The notes beneath the pieces were generated by a model. That model did no database searches, was not told the DNA's origin, and was given only the letters and a program-made list of their open reading frames with translations. From Clostridia bacterium (GTDB taxonomy: Bacteria; Bacillota; Clostridia; Christensenellales; Borkfalkiaceae): a stretch of 9,873 bases of DNA. The first letter of the stretch is position 1. The number at the start of each line of letters is the position of its first letter. Of the stretch, positions 1-5,710 are shown one piece after another. Location of the stretch: contig CAAGAM010000138.1 in the NCBI GenBank assembly GCA_900767815.1, positions 1-9,873 of the forward strand, written 5' to 3'. A program made the translations under genes and the position numbers.

Positions 1-2
1 AG

Positions 3-47
3 AAGCGAAAAGAATTGCTTTTACTTGATTGGGGCGTGATAGAATAA
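3..47 (+). CDS. Possible C-terminal tail of an upstream gene (partial)
   Basis: Frame 3 is open from the window edge to TAA at 45-47 and reads KRKELLLLDWGVIE. The other two plus frames also stop within the first 40 bases, so the choice rests on amino-acid character and on the hairpin that follows at 70-90, which would suit a terminator for a plus-strand gene. Fourteen residues are too few to name a family. Low confidence. Confidence 0.25.
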   Translation, partial: KRKELLLLDWGVIE

Positions 48-69
48 TCGTTTTAAATCACATAATTTA

Positions 70-95
70 AGCCGACCTTTACAGTCGGCTATTTT
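70..95 (+). terminator. Hairpin, possible terminator of the upstream plus-strand gene
   Basis: A perfect 7-bp stem (AGCCGAC at 70-76, GTCGGCT at 84-90) closes a 7-base loop and is followed by ATTTT. The T-run is short, so this is a weak intrinsic terminator. It lies 23 bases after the TAA of the putative upstream gene. Confidence 0.45.
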
Positions 96-374
96 GGCGT
101 TCACGAATATAAATTTTTGTACGTGTTTCACCTATTCAGCACCTTAAAACAAGGCTTTGAATGGTTGACACGCCGTTTTTTTTGCCTTTCCAAAAAAAAT
201 TTTTAAAAACTACTAAAATATCATTGACAATTCTTCAAAACAGAAAATTTTTTTTACTTTTTTCTCCGATCTCCGCAATCGATTTTTGCGATCCGAGTCT
301 GCCGCAAACCACAATCGCTCAGTAACAACTCATACTAAACACACCATAAGAATAGGTTTGGTAAATATATCTTT
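96..374. other. Gene-poor AT-rich stretch with repeat-like pieces
   Basis: I see no convincing complete gene here. Positions 169-260 are homopolymer-rich. Positions 266-298 can fold into an imperfect hairpin (CGCAA/TTGCG core). Positions 296-342 resemble parts of the repeat cluster at 5087-5403: a GCCGCA arm, ACAAC, and the 13-mer TCATACTAAACAC at 330-342, which occurs identically at 5085-5097. The stretch may be a degenerate member of that repeat family. The decayed minus-strand frame at 213-377 is listed separately. Confidence 0.4.
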
Positions 375-377
375 CAT
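213..377 (-). pseudogene. Truncated or interrupted small ORF with a strong RBS
   Basis: Directly after the lipoprotein gene, an AGGAGG (392-387) overlaps that gene's TAG stop and sits 9 bases before ATG at 377-375. The ORF reads MKDIFTKPILMVCLV and meets TGA at 332-330. The same frame then stays open for 38 codons (starting VVTERLWFAADSD, Lys/Arg-rich in the middle) to TAG at 215-213. The translation start is as good as any in the window, so this looks like the second gene of the lipoprotein operon cut short. The sequence around the TGA (TCATACTAAACAC on plus) is shared with the repeat at 5085-5097, which points to a repeat insertion rather than a simple point mutation. Other readings are a genuine 15-residue peptide or TGA readthrough. 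Other genes here end in normal stops with no internal TGA, so recoding is unlikely. Confidence 0.35.
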
Positions 378-390
378 CTTTAATTTCCTC

Positions 391-891
391 CTATTTGTTA
401 TTTATAAATTCGACAGATTTCGCTTCTATTTTATCTAATTTTATAACTATCCAGCGTTGATACGGCATACACGTATCCCCTATTCCGGATTTAGAAATCG
501 ATTCAAATGTAATTCTCAAAATTGCATCTTGCAGATTTACGCTTATAAGCTTAAGATTCCTACGATTGATAGCCCTAAACGTATATACAATAAGCATTTG
601 TTTATTGAAATCAACATCAAAATTTTCAATATCATTATTAAAAATTCTATTATACACTTCCGAATTTTCAACAATAAAAGTCCTCGACTCCGGATACGTC
701 TCATCATCTGACAAAACATTTTCACCGGAACCGCTTTGCGAATAATAAACATTGCGAATTAAGTTGTCCTCAGCAAAATCATTGTTAATCCAATTATCTG
801 CATTATATAGCTTAGCATTATAAGTATTACAACCTACCGTCAAAATTAAACATGCAAATATAGTTACAAAACAAATTATAGCTTTTTTCAT
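391..891 (-). CDS. Small putative lipoprotein of unknown function
   Basis: A 166-residue protein is predicted from ATG 891-889, chosen because GGGAGG lies 7 bases upstream; a start six codons earlier would lie upstream of that RBS. The N-terminus MKKAIICFVTIFACLILTVG followed by Cys21 is a basic and hydrophobic signal peptide ending in a lipobox-like LTVGC. Threonine at -3 departs from the usual Leu, so lipidation is likely but not certain. The mature part is polar and ends in a compact mixed domain of about 100 residues with the segments MLIVYTF and CMPYQRWIVIKLDK. This loosely resembles extracellular PrcB-type or similar small domains, but I cannot assign it. The gene lies alone after a long leader with promoter 1146-1174 and is followed at once by the truncated ORF at 377. 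A cell-surface role is inference. Confidence 0.8.
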   Translation of the reverse strand: MKKAIICFVTIFACLILTVGCNTYNAKLYNADNWINNDFAEDNLIRNVYYSQSGSGENVLSDDETYPESRTFIVENSEVYNRIFNNDIENFDVDFNKQMLIVYTFRAINRRNLKLISVNLQDAILRITFESISKSGIGDTCMPYQRWIVIKLDKIEAKSVEFINNK

Positions 892-1014
892 TAAGATTCC
901 TCCCATCATATTGTAAACTTCCGATTAGTAATTTTTTTTGTTATTAGTAAATATTACTCTTATTAAAGGCTGTAAAAAAAACACAAACAAAACTCTCAAC
1001 GTTTCATTTGCGTT

Positions 1015-1032
1015 TTAAAAAAAAGTATACAT
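1015..1032 (-). CDS. Five-codon minigene in the lipoprotein leader (candidate leader peptide)
   Basis: An AGGAGG (1047-1042) stands 9 bases before ATG TAT ACT TTT TTT TAA, giving MYTFF. It lies between promoter 1146-1174 with hairpin 1074-1092 and the lipoprotein start at 891. The ribosome binding site is stronger than most in this window, yet the frame ends after five codons at an eight-T run. It could be a leader peptide coupling translation to downstream expression, or the remnant of a lost gene. There is no family evidence. Confidence 0.3.
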   Translation of the reverse strand: MYTFF

Positions 1033-1068
1033 CGGCGGAAACCTCCTATATATAATATTTTCATTACA

Positions 1069-1099
1069 AAAACAGTGCTAAACTCAAGCACTTTTTTTT
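1069..1099. terminator. Bidirectional terminator or attenuator hairpin in the lipoprotein leader
   Basis: A 6-bp stem (AGTGCT 1074-1079, AGCACT 1087-1092) with a 7-base loop is flanked by five A's on the left and eight T's (1092-1099) on the right. On plus it has a full T-tract. On minus it is followed by TGTTTTTG, a weaker tract. It lies about 50 bases downstream of the -10 of the minus promoter at 1146-1174, so transcripts toward the lipoprotein gene must pass it, which suits attenuation. Confidence 0.5.
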
Positions 1100-1145
1100 A
1101 TTTAATTGATTACTTTAATAAATGGTGTAAACATTCATTGATTTA

Positions 1146-1174
1146 ATTATATCACACTCAAAAAAAATTGTCAA
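1146..1174 (-). promoter_or_regulatory. Consensus sigma-A promoter for the lipoprotein unit
   Basis: On the minus strand TTGACA (1174-1169), a 17-base spacer and TATAAT (1151-1146) match the vegetative consensus exactly. Transcription would start near 1139 and run about 250 bases before the lipoprotein ATG, an unusually long leader. Confidence 0.75.
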
Positions 1175-1264
1175 CTATTGTTTTTTTTATAATATAAACA
1201 CTTTGTTGTTATATGTCAAGCTTACCGAATAACCGTATGGCAATTCCTCAAAAATTAAAAATGT

Positions 1265-1303
1265 AAAATATGCGCGGCGGTTTTTGCCCGCCGCGCATAT
1301 TTT
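1265..1303. terminator. Strong bidirectional terminator hairpin
   Basis: A perfect 16-bp stem (1265-1280 with 1288-1303) with a GC-rich upper part and an A4/T4 base closes a 7-base loop. T-rich DNA follows on both strands. It separates the cation operon (ending 1410, minus) from the lipoprotein promoter region and is the best terminator for the ATPase transcript. Confidence 0.75.
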
Positions 1304-1365
1304 ATTTAATCGTTAATAAAAACCCGGAATAATCGACTTATAGCCCGACTTTTTAATTATGTTAT

Positions 1366-1400
1366 GAAGTCTTCATACCCCGACTGAGTGTGAAGACTTC
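1366..1400. other. Inverted repeat just after the ATPase stop codon
   Basis: GAAGTCTTCA (1366-1375) pairs fully with TGAAGACTTC (1391-1400) across a 15-base loop. No T-tract follows directly, so it is more likely a 3' stem-loop protecting the transcript or an accessory terminator ahead of the stronger hairpin at 1265-1303. The left arm is itself nearly palindromic. Confidence 0.45.
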
Positions 1401-1409
1401 CTGTCACGT

Positions 1410-4163
1410 TTAAGATTTTTTTGTTTTGCGGAGCTTTTTTATTATTACCACTGCTTCATGCCAGATGAGCGGCGCAAGCGAACAAACAGCCGTTACGAGC
1501 CATTCGAATCCGCTTAAGTTCGCGGTTGTGAAAACCATTCTCGCCGCGGGAATTTCTATAACCGCAAGCTGTAAAATCACGCCGAACGCAAACGCTATGC
1601 CCATCATGTAGTTTCCGCTTTTGAAAACGGAAAGGGACGATTTGTTGGAACTGCGCATTCCGAACATGTGGAAAAGTTCGCCGAACGCAAGCGTCGTAAA
1701 CGCCATAGTCTGCGCCTGATGAAGTATTTCGGCATCCGATACGTACAAATCTTTTATCGCGGACAATCCGTAAACCCCATGAATCCATGCCGCCGAGAAA
1801 TATGCAAGAAGTACGGAAACGGTGAGAATAGCTCCTCTTACAAGCATAAGAGTCATTCCGCCGTGCGCGAAAACGCTTTCGTTGGGGTCGCGCGGCTTTT
1901 CGTCTAAGATGTCGGAAGGCGTTTTGTCCATTCCGAGCGCGATTGCGGGAAGACTGTCCGTTATGAGGTTTATCCAGAGAAGATGAATCGCGATAAGCGG
2001 CGCGGGAAGACCTATACATATAATAAGGAACATCGCAAGCACTTCGGCGATATTGCTCGAAATAAGGAAAAGAATTGTCTTTTTGATGTTCGCGAAGATT
2101 CCTCTGCCCTCTTCGACTGCTTTTTCGATAGAAGCGAAGTTATCGTCGGTAAGCACCATGTCCGCCGCGCCTTTGGCAACGTCCGTACCCGTGATGCCCA
2201 TGGCTATTCCGATATCCGCCGCCTTTAAGCTCGGCGCGTCGTTTACGCCGTCGCCCGTCATGGCGCAAATATTGCCGTTGGCTTTGAACGCCTTGACTAT
2301 ACGAACTTTGTTTTCAGGCGAAACCCTCGCGAATACACGAACAATTTCGCATGCTTTTTTAAGTTCTTCATCCGTCATCGCGTCCACTTCCGCGCCCGTT
2401 CTGCACTGAGTTTTTTCGGTGCAGATTCCGAGGTCTTTGGCAATCGCGAACGCAGTGTCTTTATGGTCGCCCGTAATCATTACGGTTACGATTCCCGCTC
2501 TTTTGAACTTTGCAACCGCGCCTTTTGCTTCGGGGCGGGCGGGGTCTACCATCGCGACGAGACCTATAAACGTCAAACCTTCCTCGTCGGGAGCTTCCGT
2601 TTCTTTCATCGCGAGCGCGAGAACTCTCAGAGCCTTATCGGAAAAATAAGAGTTTTTAGCGTATATTTCCGCAATATCGCCGTCCGTTATCGGGCGAATT
2701 GCGCCGTTTTCCATAATATGTGTAGTATGCTTCAGAATGGAATCGAGCGCGCCCTTGGTGAACCCGATTTTCTTGCCTTCGCGGGCATGAACGGTGGTCA
2801 TCATCTTTCTGTCGCTGTCGAACGGAAGTTCGTCAACGCGCGGAGAAGCGGATTCGAGTTCGGATTTTTTCATCCCGAGTTCCATCGCGAAGTTTACGAG
2901 CGCGATTTCCGTCGGATCGCCGTAAACGCCCTCTTCGACGGTTGCGTTCGAGCAAAGGCACATTCCTTCGGCAAGCAGCTTAAGCTGCGGCATGTCGGCG
3001 GACGCGAAATCCTTTCTGTCGATTATTTTTCCGTCGGCATAAGCTTCAACGACAGTCATTTTGTTCTGCGTGAGCGTACCCGTTTTATCCGAGCAGACAA
3101 CCGAAACCGCGCCGAGAGTTTCGACGGACGGTAATTTTCTTACTATGGTGTTTGCTTTAACCATTTTCTGCACGCCGATTGCAAGAACGATCGTAACGAC
3201 GGCGGGAAGCCCTTCGGGGATAGCCGCAACGGCAAGCGAAATAGACGAAAGCACCGTTTCTATGTAAGCTTCGATTTCACCGCCTCTGCCGTCGATGAAA
3301 ATCCACACCAAATCGGCGATAAACACGGCTATAACGACCGCAAGAGTGATAAGCCCGAGCGATTTGGAAAGTTTTGCGAGAACTTTCTGAAGGGGGGTAA
3401 GCTCTTCTTCCGCTTCGTCGAGCGCGGAAGCGATTTTACCGATTTCGGTATCCATACCCACCGCGCAGACAACGCCCAAACCCCTGCCGTAAGTAACGGG
3501 GGTGGACATATAAACGCAATTTACCCTGTCCGCAACGCCGACAGGCTCGGAAAGAGTTACCGAAGCCGTTTTTTCGACCTGAGTGGATTCTCCCGTAAGG
3601 CTCGACTCGTTGGCTTTTAAGTTATACGATTCTAAAAGTCTTAAGTCTGCGCAGACGGTGTCGCCCTCTTCCAGAACTACGATATCGCCGTAAACAAGGT
3701 CTTCGGATTTGATTTTGCGGCGTTTTCCGTCACGGATAACCGTCGCTTCGGGGCTTGAAAGCTTTTTGAGCGCGTCCAGAGACGATTGTGCTTTTATCTC
3801 CTGCACGGTGCCGAGTACCGCGTTGATGATTACGACGCAAATGATAATGATAACGTCCGGCCAATCGCCTACTTTAAAGAAGTTGAACGCCTCGCCCGCG
3901 CGGATACATTTCACGGTGTCGTAAATCGAGATTCCCGCCGTAACTAAAATCGCGGCGAAAAGCACGAAAATCATCGCGTCGTTAAACTGCGCGAAAAAGA
4001 TTTTGTACCACGGGTCTTTCGGTTTTTCGGCAAGCTTGTTTTTACCGAATTTTTCGAGACGTTTCCCGGCTTCTTCTTCGCTAAGCCCGGTTTTCGGGTT
4101 TGTCCCGAGCCTGTCTACAACCTGCTCGCAGGACAAAGTTTCAAAGTTTTTCAGTTTTTCCAT
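1410..4163 (-). CDS. Type IIA P-type cation ATPase (Ca2+, possibly Mn2+)
   Basis: A 917-residue P-type ATPase of the SERCA/YloB class that exports Ca2+ (some members Mn2+) across the plasma membrane at the cost of ATP. The N-terminal cation-ATPase domain (about 5-70) is followed by the actuator motif TGES (190-193) and the M4 site PEGL (316-319). The phosphorylation motif DKTGTLT has its Asp at 359. The KGA nucleotide-binding motif is near 470. MITGDH (about 562-567) and TGDGVNDAP (636-644) complete the P domain. M5 carries NIAE (704-707) and M6 carries NLITD (Asn732, Asp736), the ion ligands of IIA pumps, then a C-terminal block of four helices. The start is ATG 4163-4161, with AAAGGA (4179-4174) inside the end of mntP; an upstream TTG would overlap mntP and has no separate RBS. 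One base separates it from mntP, so the two are co-transcribed and should share the Mn-responsive leader. That context favours Mn2+ as an extra or main substrate, which is inference. Full length, no defects. Confidence 0.95.
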   Translation of the reverse strand: MEKLKNFETLSCEQVVDRLGTNPKTGLSEEEAGKRLEKFGKNKLAEKPKDPWYKIFFAQFNDAMIFVLFAAILVTAGISIYDTVKCIRAGEAFNFFKVGDWPDVIIIICVVIINAVLGTVQEIKAQSSLDALKKLSSPEATVIRDGKRRKIKSEDLVYGDIVVLEEGDTVCADLRLLESYNLKANESSLTGESTQVEKTASVTLSEPVGVADRVNCVYMSTPVTYGRGLGVVCAVGMDTEIGKIASALDEAEEELTPLQKVLAKLSKSLGLITLAVVIAVFIADLVWIFIDGRGGEIEAYIETVLSSISLAVAAIPEGLPAVVTIVLAIGVQKMVKANTIVRKLPSVETLGAVSVVCSDKTGTLTQNKMTVVEAYADGKIIDRKDFASADMPQLKLLAEGMCLCSNATVEEGVYGDPTEIALVNFAMELGMKKSELESASPRVDELPFDSDRKMMTTVHAREGKKIGFTKGALDSILKHTTHIMENGAIRPITDGDIAEIYAKNSYFSDKALRVLALAMKETEAPDEEGLTFIGLVAMVDPARPEAKGAVAKFKRAGIVTVMITGDHKDTAFAIAKDLGICTEKTQCRTGAEVDAMTDEELKKACEIVRVFARVSPENKVRIVKAFKANGNICAMTGDGVNDAPSLKAADIGIAMGITGTDVAKGAADMVLTDDNFASIEKAVEEGRGIFANIKKTILFLISSNIAEVLAMFLIICIGLPAPLIAIHLLWINLITDSLPAIALGMDKTPSDILDEKPRDPNESVFAHGGMTLMLVRGAILTVSVLLAYFSAAWIHGVYGLSAIKDLYVSDAEILHQAQTMAFTTLAFGELFHMFGMRSSNKSSLSVFKSGNYMMGIAFAFGVILQLAVIEIPAARMVFTTANLSGFEWLVTAVCSLAPLIWHEAVVIIKKLRKTKKS

Positions 4164-4164
4164 T

Positions 4165-4746
4165 TTATAATATTCCTTTGATAAATATTTCAAGACCTAT
4201 AATTATAAGAATCGCCCCGCCGACAATCGTTGCTTTTCCCGCAAGTTTCGTTCCGAATTTTCTTCCGATGAAAAGCCCCGCAAAGCAGATTCCGAATGTA
4301 ACTGCGGCAATCACTGCAGATGCGACCAACGCATGAGCCGCGTCGTATTCCGCAATGGTAAATCCGACGGAAAGCGCGTCGATAGAAGTTGCGATCCCCT
4401 GTACGAACAATTGCCAAAGCGTAACTTCAGAGGCAGGCTCTTCGCCGTTGCGGTTTTTTATCCCCTCAACGAGCATTTTCCCGCCGATGAGAAGAAGAAG
4501 CGCCAAAGCTATGTAAGGTATAGCCTTTTCAAAAACCTTAAACCTCTCCGCCGCGAAATGAACGCACACCCAGCCGAGCATCGGCATCAGAAATTGAAAA
4601 AAAGCGAACGTCCCCGGGATAAGCACGTGTTTTCCGCGTTTCATTTCAGGCTCTGCCAGACCGTTTGCAAGCGACACCGAAAACGCGTCCATTGCAAGCC
4701 CTACGCCAAGCAGCGCGCTGTTGAAAAAAAACAAAAAATCCCACAT
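4165..4746 (-). CDS. mntP: MntP-family Mn2+ efflux pump
   Basis: A 193-residue integral membrane protein with six predicted helices, close to the 188 residues of E. coli MntP. The two-fold repeat typical of the family (LysE-type superfamily) is plain: AMDAFSVS near residue 18-25 and TSIDALSVG in the second half, each with the conserved Asp on a helix. It exports Mn2+ when cytoplasmic levels are high. The start is ATG 4746-4744. The in-frame upstream extension to 4827 would translate the 3' end of the riboswitch and terminator, so I reject it. No strong Shine-Dalgarno precedes this ATG; only GCGGG lies 9 bases upstream, and it belongs to the terminator's 3' arm, so the terminator stem could also hide it. 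First gene of an operon with the P-type ATPase. Confidence 0.92.
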   Translation of the reverse strand: MWDFLFFFNSALLGVGLAMDAFSVSLANGLAEPEMKRGKHVLIPGTFAFFQFLMPMLGWVCVHFAAERFKVFEKAIPYIALALLLLIGGKMLVEGIKNRNGEEPASEVTLWQLFVQGIATSIDALSVGFTIAEYDAAHALVASAVIAAVTFGICFAGLFIGRKFGTKLAGKATIVGGAILIIIGLEIFIKGIL

Positions 4747-4749
4747 AAT

Positions 4750-4774
4750 AAAAAACCCGCATTGCAATGCGAGG
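4750..4774 (-). terminator. Riboswitch-controlled intrinsic terminator directly before mntP
   Basis: On the minus strand CCUCGCAU (4774-4767), loop UGCA, then AUGCGGG (4762-4756) form a 7-bp stem (one G-U) followed by six U's (4755-4750), AUU and the mntP AUG. A 14-base strand upstream (4810-4797) can pair with 4774-4762 through 12 base pairs, with one U-U mismatch and one bulged C, forming a mutually exclusive antiterminator. This is the expression platform of the riboswitch. Confidence 0.8.
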
Positions 4775-4821
4775 TTAAAAACAAAATATATAGAAACCGT
4801 CGCATAGCAATAATTTGTTAC

Positions 4822-4976
4822 ACTCAAGTCTCGTAATTTAAAACAAGCCGGATTGAATTTTTTTTTAAGCCTAAAACTTTTAAGTTTTCTTTTCGGAAAT
4901 TCAAACGAGGTGTCGACTTGTCGCGAATAATCGGTTTGTTCCGCCCGCTCATTCGCCTACTACTCCCTATCGTCGT
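4822..4976 (-). promoter_or_regulatory. yybP-ykoY-like Mn2+ riboswitch aptamer
   Basis: Read 5' to 3' on the minus strand, the leader starts about 7 bases after the -10 and shows the signatures of the Mn2+-sensing yybP-ykoY family. The conserved loop L1 reads GGGAGUAG (4967-4960). A hairpin follows (GGCGAAU 4957-4951 with AUUCGC 4928-4923). The P3 helix is GACAAG (4922-4917) with CUUGUU (4847-4842), enclosing L3-like UCGACACC (4916-4909) and AUCCGG (4853-4848). An extended P4 pairs UUGAAUUU (4904-4897) with AAAUUCAA (4860-4853), with an inner AAAACU/AGUUUU hairpin. The 3' L1 strand ends in CGAGAC. Family members bind Mn2+ between L1 and L3 and commonly control mntP and P-type ATPases, the two genes found here. 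The closing P1 helix is not clear: only AG/CU and a possible ACUCA/UGAGU that would reach the -10 box. Confidence 0.75.
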
Positions 4977-4980
4977 GAGT

Positions 4981-5009
4981 ATTGTAGCACATTATATTTT
5001 TATTGTCAA
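4981..5009 (-). promoter_or_regulatory. Sigma-A promoter of the mntP-ATPase operon
   Basis: On the minus strand TTGACA (5009-5004), a 17-base spacer and TACAAT (4986-4981). The start site would fall near 4975, immediately before the riboswitch core. Confidence 0.75.
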
Positions 5010-5033
5010 ACAAAATTTCCGGCATTAAAAAAA

Positions 5034-5057
5034 CTTCGGCGGTTTTCGGACCGGTCC
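5034..5057. repeat. Degenerate partial copy of the 66-bp repeat
   Basis: CTTCGGCGGT (5034-5043) and GACCGGT (5049-5055) reproduce two blocks of the repeats at 5087 and 5336 with a shorter middle. GGACCGGTCC (5048-5057) is a perfect 10-bp palindrome. The similarity is short and the call tentative. Confidence 0.35.
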
Positions 5058-5086
5058 CCCACGGCTTTCACAAAACAATAAAAATC

Positions 5087-5152
5087 ATACTAAACACTGC
5101 GGCACTTCGGCGGTGACGCGCCGACCGGTAGTTTCGATAAAAAACGCCTCTT
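5087..5152. repeat. 66-bp intergenic repeat, copy 1
   Basis: From ATACTAAACACTGCGGCAC to ACGCCTCTT this copy matches copy 2 (5336-5403) with two substitutions and a difference in A-run length (six against eight). Both copies end in the A-run plus CGCCTCTT, which in copy 2 forms half of a terminator. The surrounding frames stay open on both strands (for example plus to TAG at 5251) but lack a usable start, so I do not call a gene. Confidence 0.7.
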
Positions 5153-5297
5153 CTGAAGATGTTTTTACGGAGTTATGCCCGGACTTGAAAGAAGCTCGGC
5201 AATATGATCGGTATGGGTTGCGAAAATGCGAATTTTGCCGAGCGACGGATTAGCGTTTTGCACGACTTTATTATTCTTTTATTTATATCGGCAAAAC

Positions 5298-5368
5298 GCG
5301 TCACCGGCGATGTGCCGCAGAAAACAACAACAAGTATACCAAACACTGCGGCACTTCGGCGGTGACGC
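5298..5368. repeat. Long imperfect inverted repeat beside tRNA-Thr
   Basis: CGCGTCACCGGCGATGTGCC and the following GCAG (to about 5320) pair with CTGCGGCACTTCGGCGGTGA and the following CGCG (about 5346-5368): blocks of 8 and 9 bp match exactly around a partly mismatched centre. The loop is about 25 bases and AC-rich. The right arm belongs to repeat copy 2, so the left arm is an inverted third occurrence of the same unit. The structure resembles REP/BIME or miniature palindromic elements. Confidence 0.6.
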
Positions 5369-5403
5369 GCCGACCGGTAGTTCCGATAAAAAAAACGCCT
5401 CTT
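5336..5403. repeat. 66-bp intergenic repeat, copy 2
   Basis: This partner of 5087-5152 lies about 250 bases further on. It abuts the tRNA terminator: its A-run and CGCC form the left arm of the hairpin at 5388-5420. Read on the minus strand, both copies give the same short peptide frame (TTGRRVTAEVPQCLV), which follows from the DNA identity and is not evidence for coding. Confidence 0.7.
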
Positions 5404-5420
5404 GTAAGAAGCGTTTTTTT
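5388..5420. terminator. Bidirectional terminator downstream of tRNA-Thr
   Basis: AAAAAAACGC (5389-5398) pairs with GCGTTTTTTT (5411-5420), with a few more pairs inside (TC with GA). T-tracts occur on both strands. It lies 2 bases beyond the tRNA 3' end on minus and is partly built from the repeat. Confidence 0.7.
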
Positions 5421-5422
5421 AT

Positions 5423-5498
5423 TGGAGCTACTGGCCGGACTTGAACCGGCGACCTGCTGATTACGAATCAGCTGCTCTACCGACTGAGCCACAGTAGC
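5423..5498 (-). tRNA. tRNA-Thr (anticodon CGU)
   Basis: A complete cloverleaf of 76 bases with encoded CCA. The acceptor stem is GCTACTG/CAGTAGC, the D-arm GCTC...GAGC, the anticodon stem GCTGA/TCAGC with loop TTCGTAA (anticodon CGT, reading ACG) and the T-arm GCCGG-TTCAAGT-CCGGC. The discriminator base is U, followed by CCA. It has its own promoter at 5536-5564 and terminator at 5388-5420. Confidence 0.97.
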
Positions 5499-5535
5499 AT
5501 ATTAAACCTGCAAAGCTCTCAAACTTTGCTTTGCT

Positions 5536-5564
5536 ATTATAGCACATAAAAAAACATTTCGCAA
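5536..5564 (-). promoter_or_regulatory. Promoter of tRNA-Thr
   Basis: On the minus strand TTGCGA (5564-5559), a 17-base spacer and TATAAT (5541-5536), about 38 bases before the mature tRNA 5' end. Confidence 0.7.
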
Positions 5565-5636
5565 CAATTTTTAAGTAAAATTTTTATGTTTTGAAAATTT
5601 TTTTAAGCTAATCGGGTAAAACCGAAAGGAAGCGAG

Positions 5637-5702
5637 ATGAAAATAGCCGATATTTTCCTATACATTCTATTTCATATATTAAAAAAATATTTCACATATT
5701 AA
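5637..5702 (+). CDS. Possible 21-residue hydrophobic small ORF
   Basis: AAAGGA (5625-5630) stands 6 bases before ATG at 5637. The ORF reads MKIADIFLYILFHILKKYFT plus Y and ends in TAA at 5700-5702. It is hydrophobic enough to touch a membrane. No promoter is evident upstream and its second half is the 20-bp tandem repeat, so it may be chance or a gene remnant. Confidence 0.2.
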   Translation: MKIADIFLYILFHILKKYFTY

Positions 5703-5704
5703 AA
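5669..5704. repeat. Two-copy 20-bp tandem repeat
   Basis: ATTTCATATATTAAAA (5669-5684) and ATTTCACATATTAAAA (5689-5704) differ at one base with a 20-bp period. They end just before the -35 box at 5711, where they could act as an AT-rich upstream element or paired regulator sites. Confidence 0.5.
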
Positions 5705-5710
5705 TATAAG

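Noticed and set aside
213..377. TGA recoding (Trp or selenocysteine) to join the two halves of the frame
   Set aside because: All confident genes lack internal TGA, no SECIS-like element is evident, and the TGA lies within shared repeat sequence.
1456..3924. Several long frames opposite or alongside the P-type ATPase
   Set aside because: They are shadow frames of a clearly coding gene, with Arg/Ser-rich products and no ribosome binding sites.
4164..4193. TTG start ten codons upstream for the P-type ATPase
   Set aside because: It overlaps mntP. ATG 4163 has AAAGGA at suitable spacing and gives the usual N-terminus.
4747..4827. In-frame N-terminal extension of MntP to a TTG at 4827
   Set aside because: It would translate the riboswitch 3' end, antiterminator and terminator, adds 27 residues unlike MntP, and has no RBS. 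ATG at 4746 gives the family length.
5301..5492. 63-residue minus ORF through tRNA-Thr and the repeat
   Set aside because: Its first half is the translated tRNA and the rest is repeat copy 2; there is no independent RBS.
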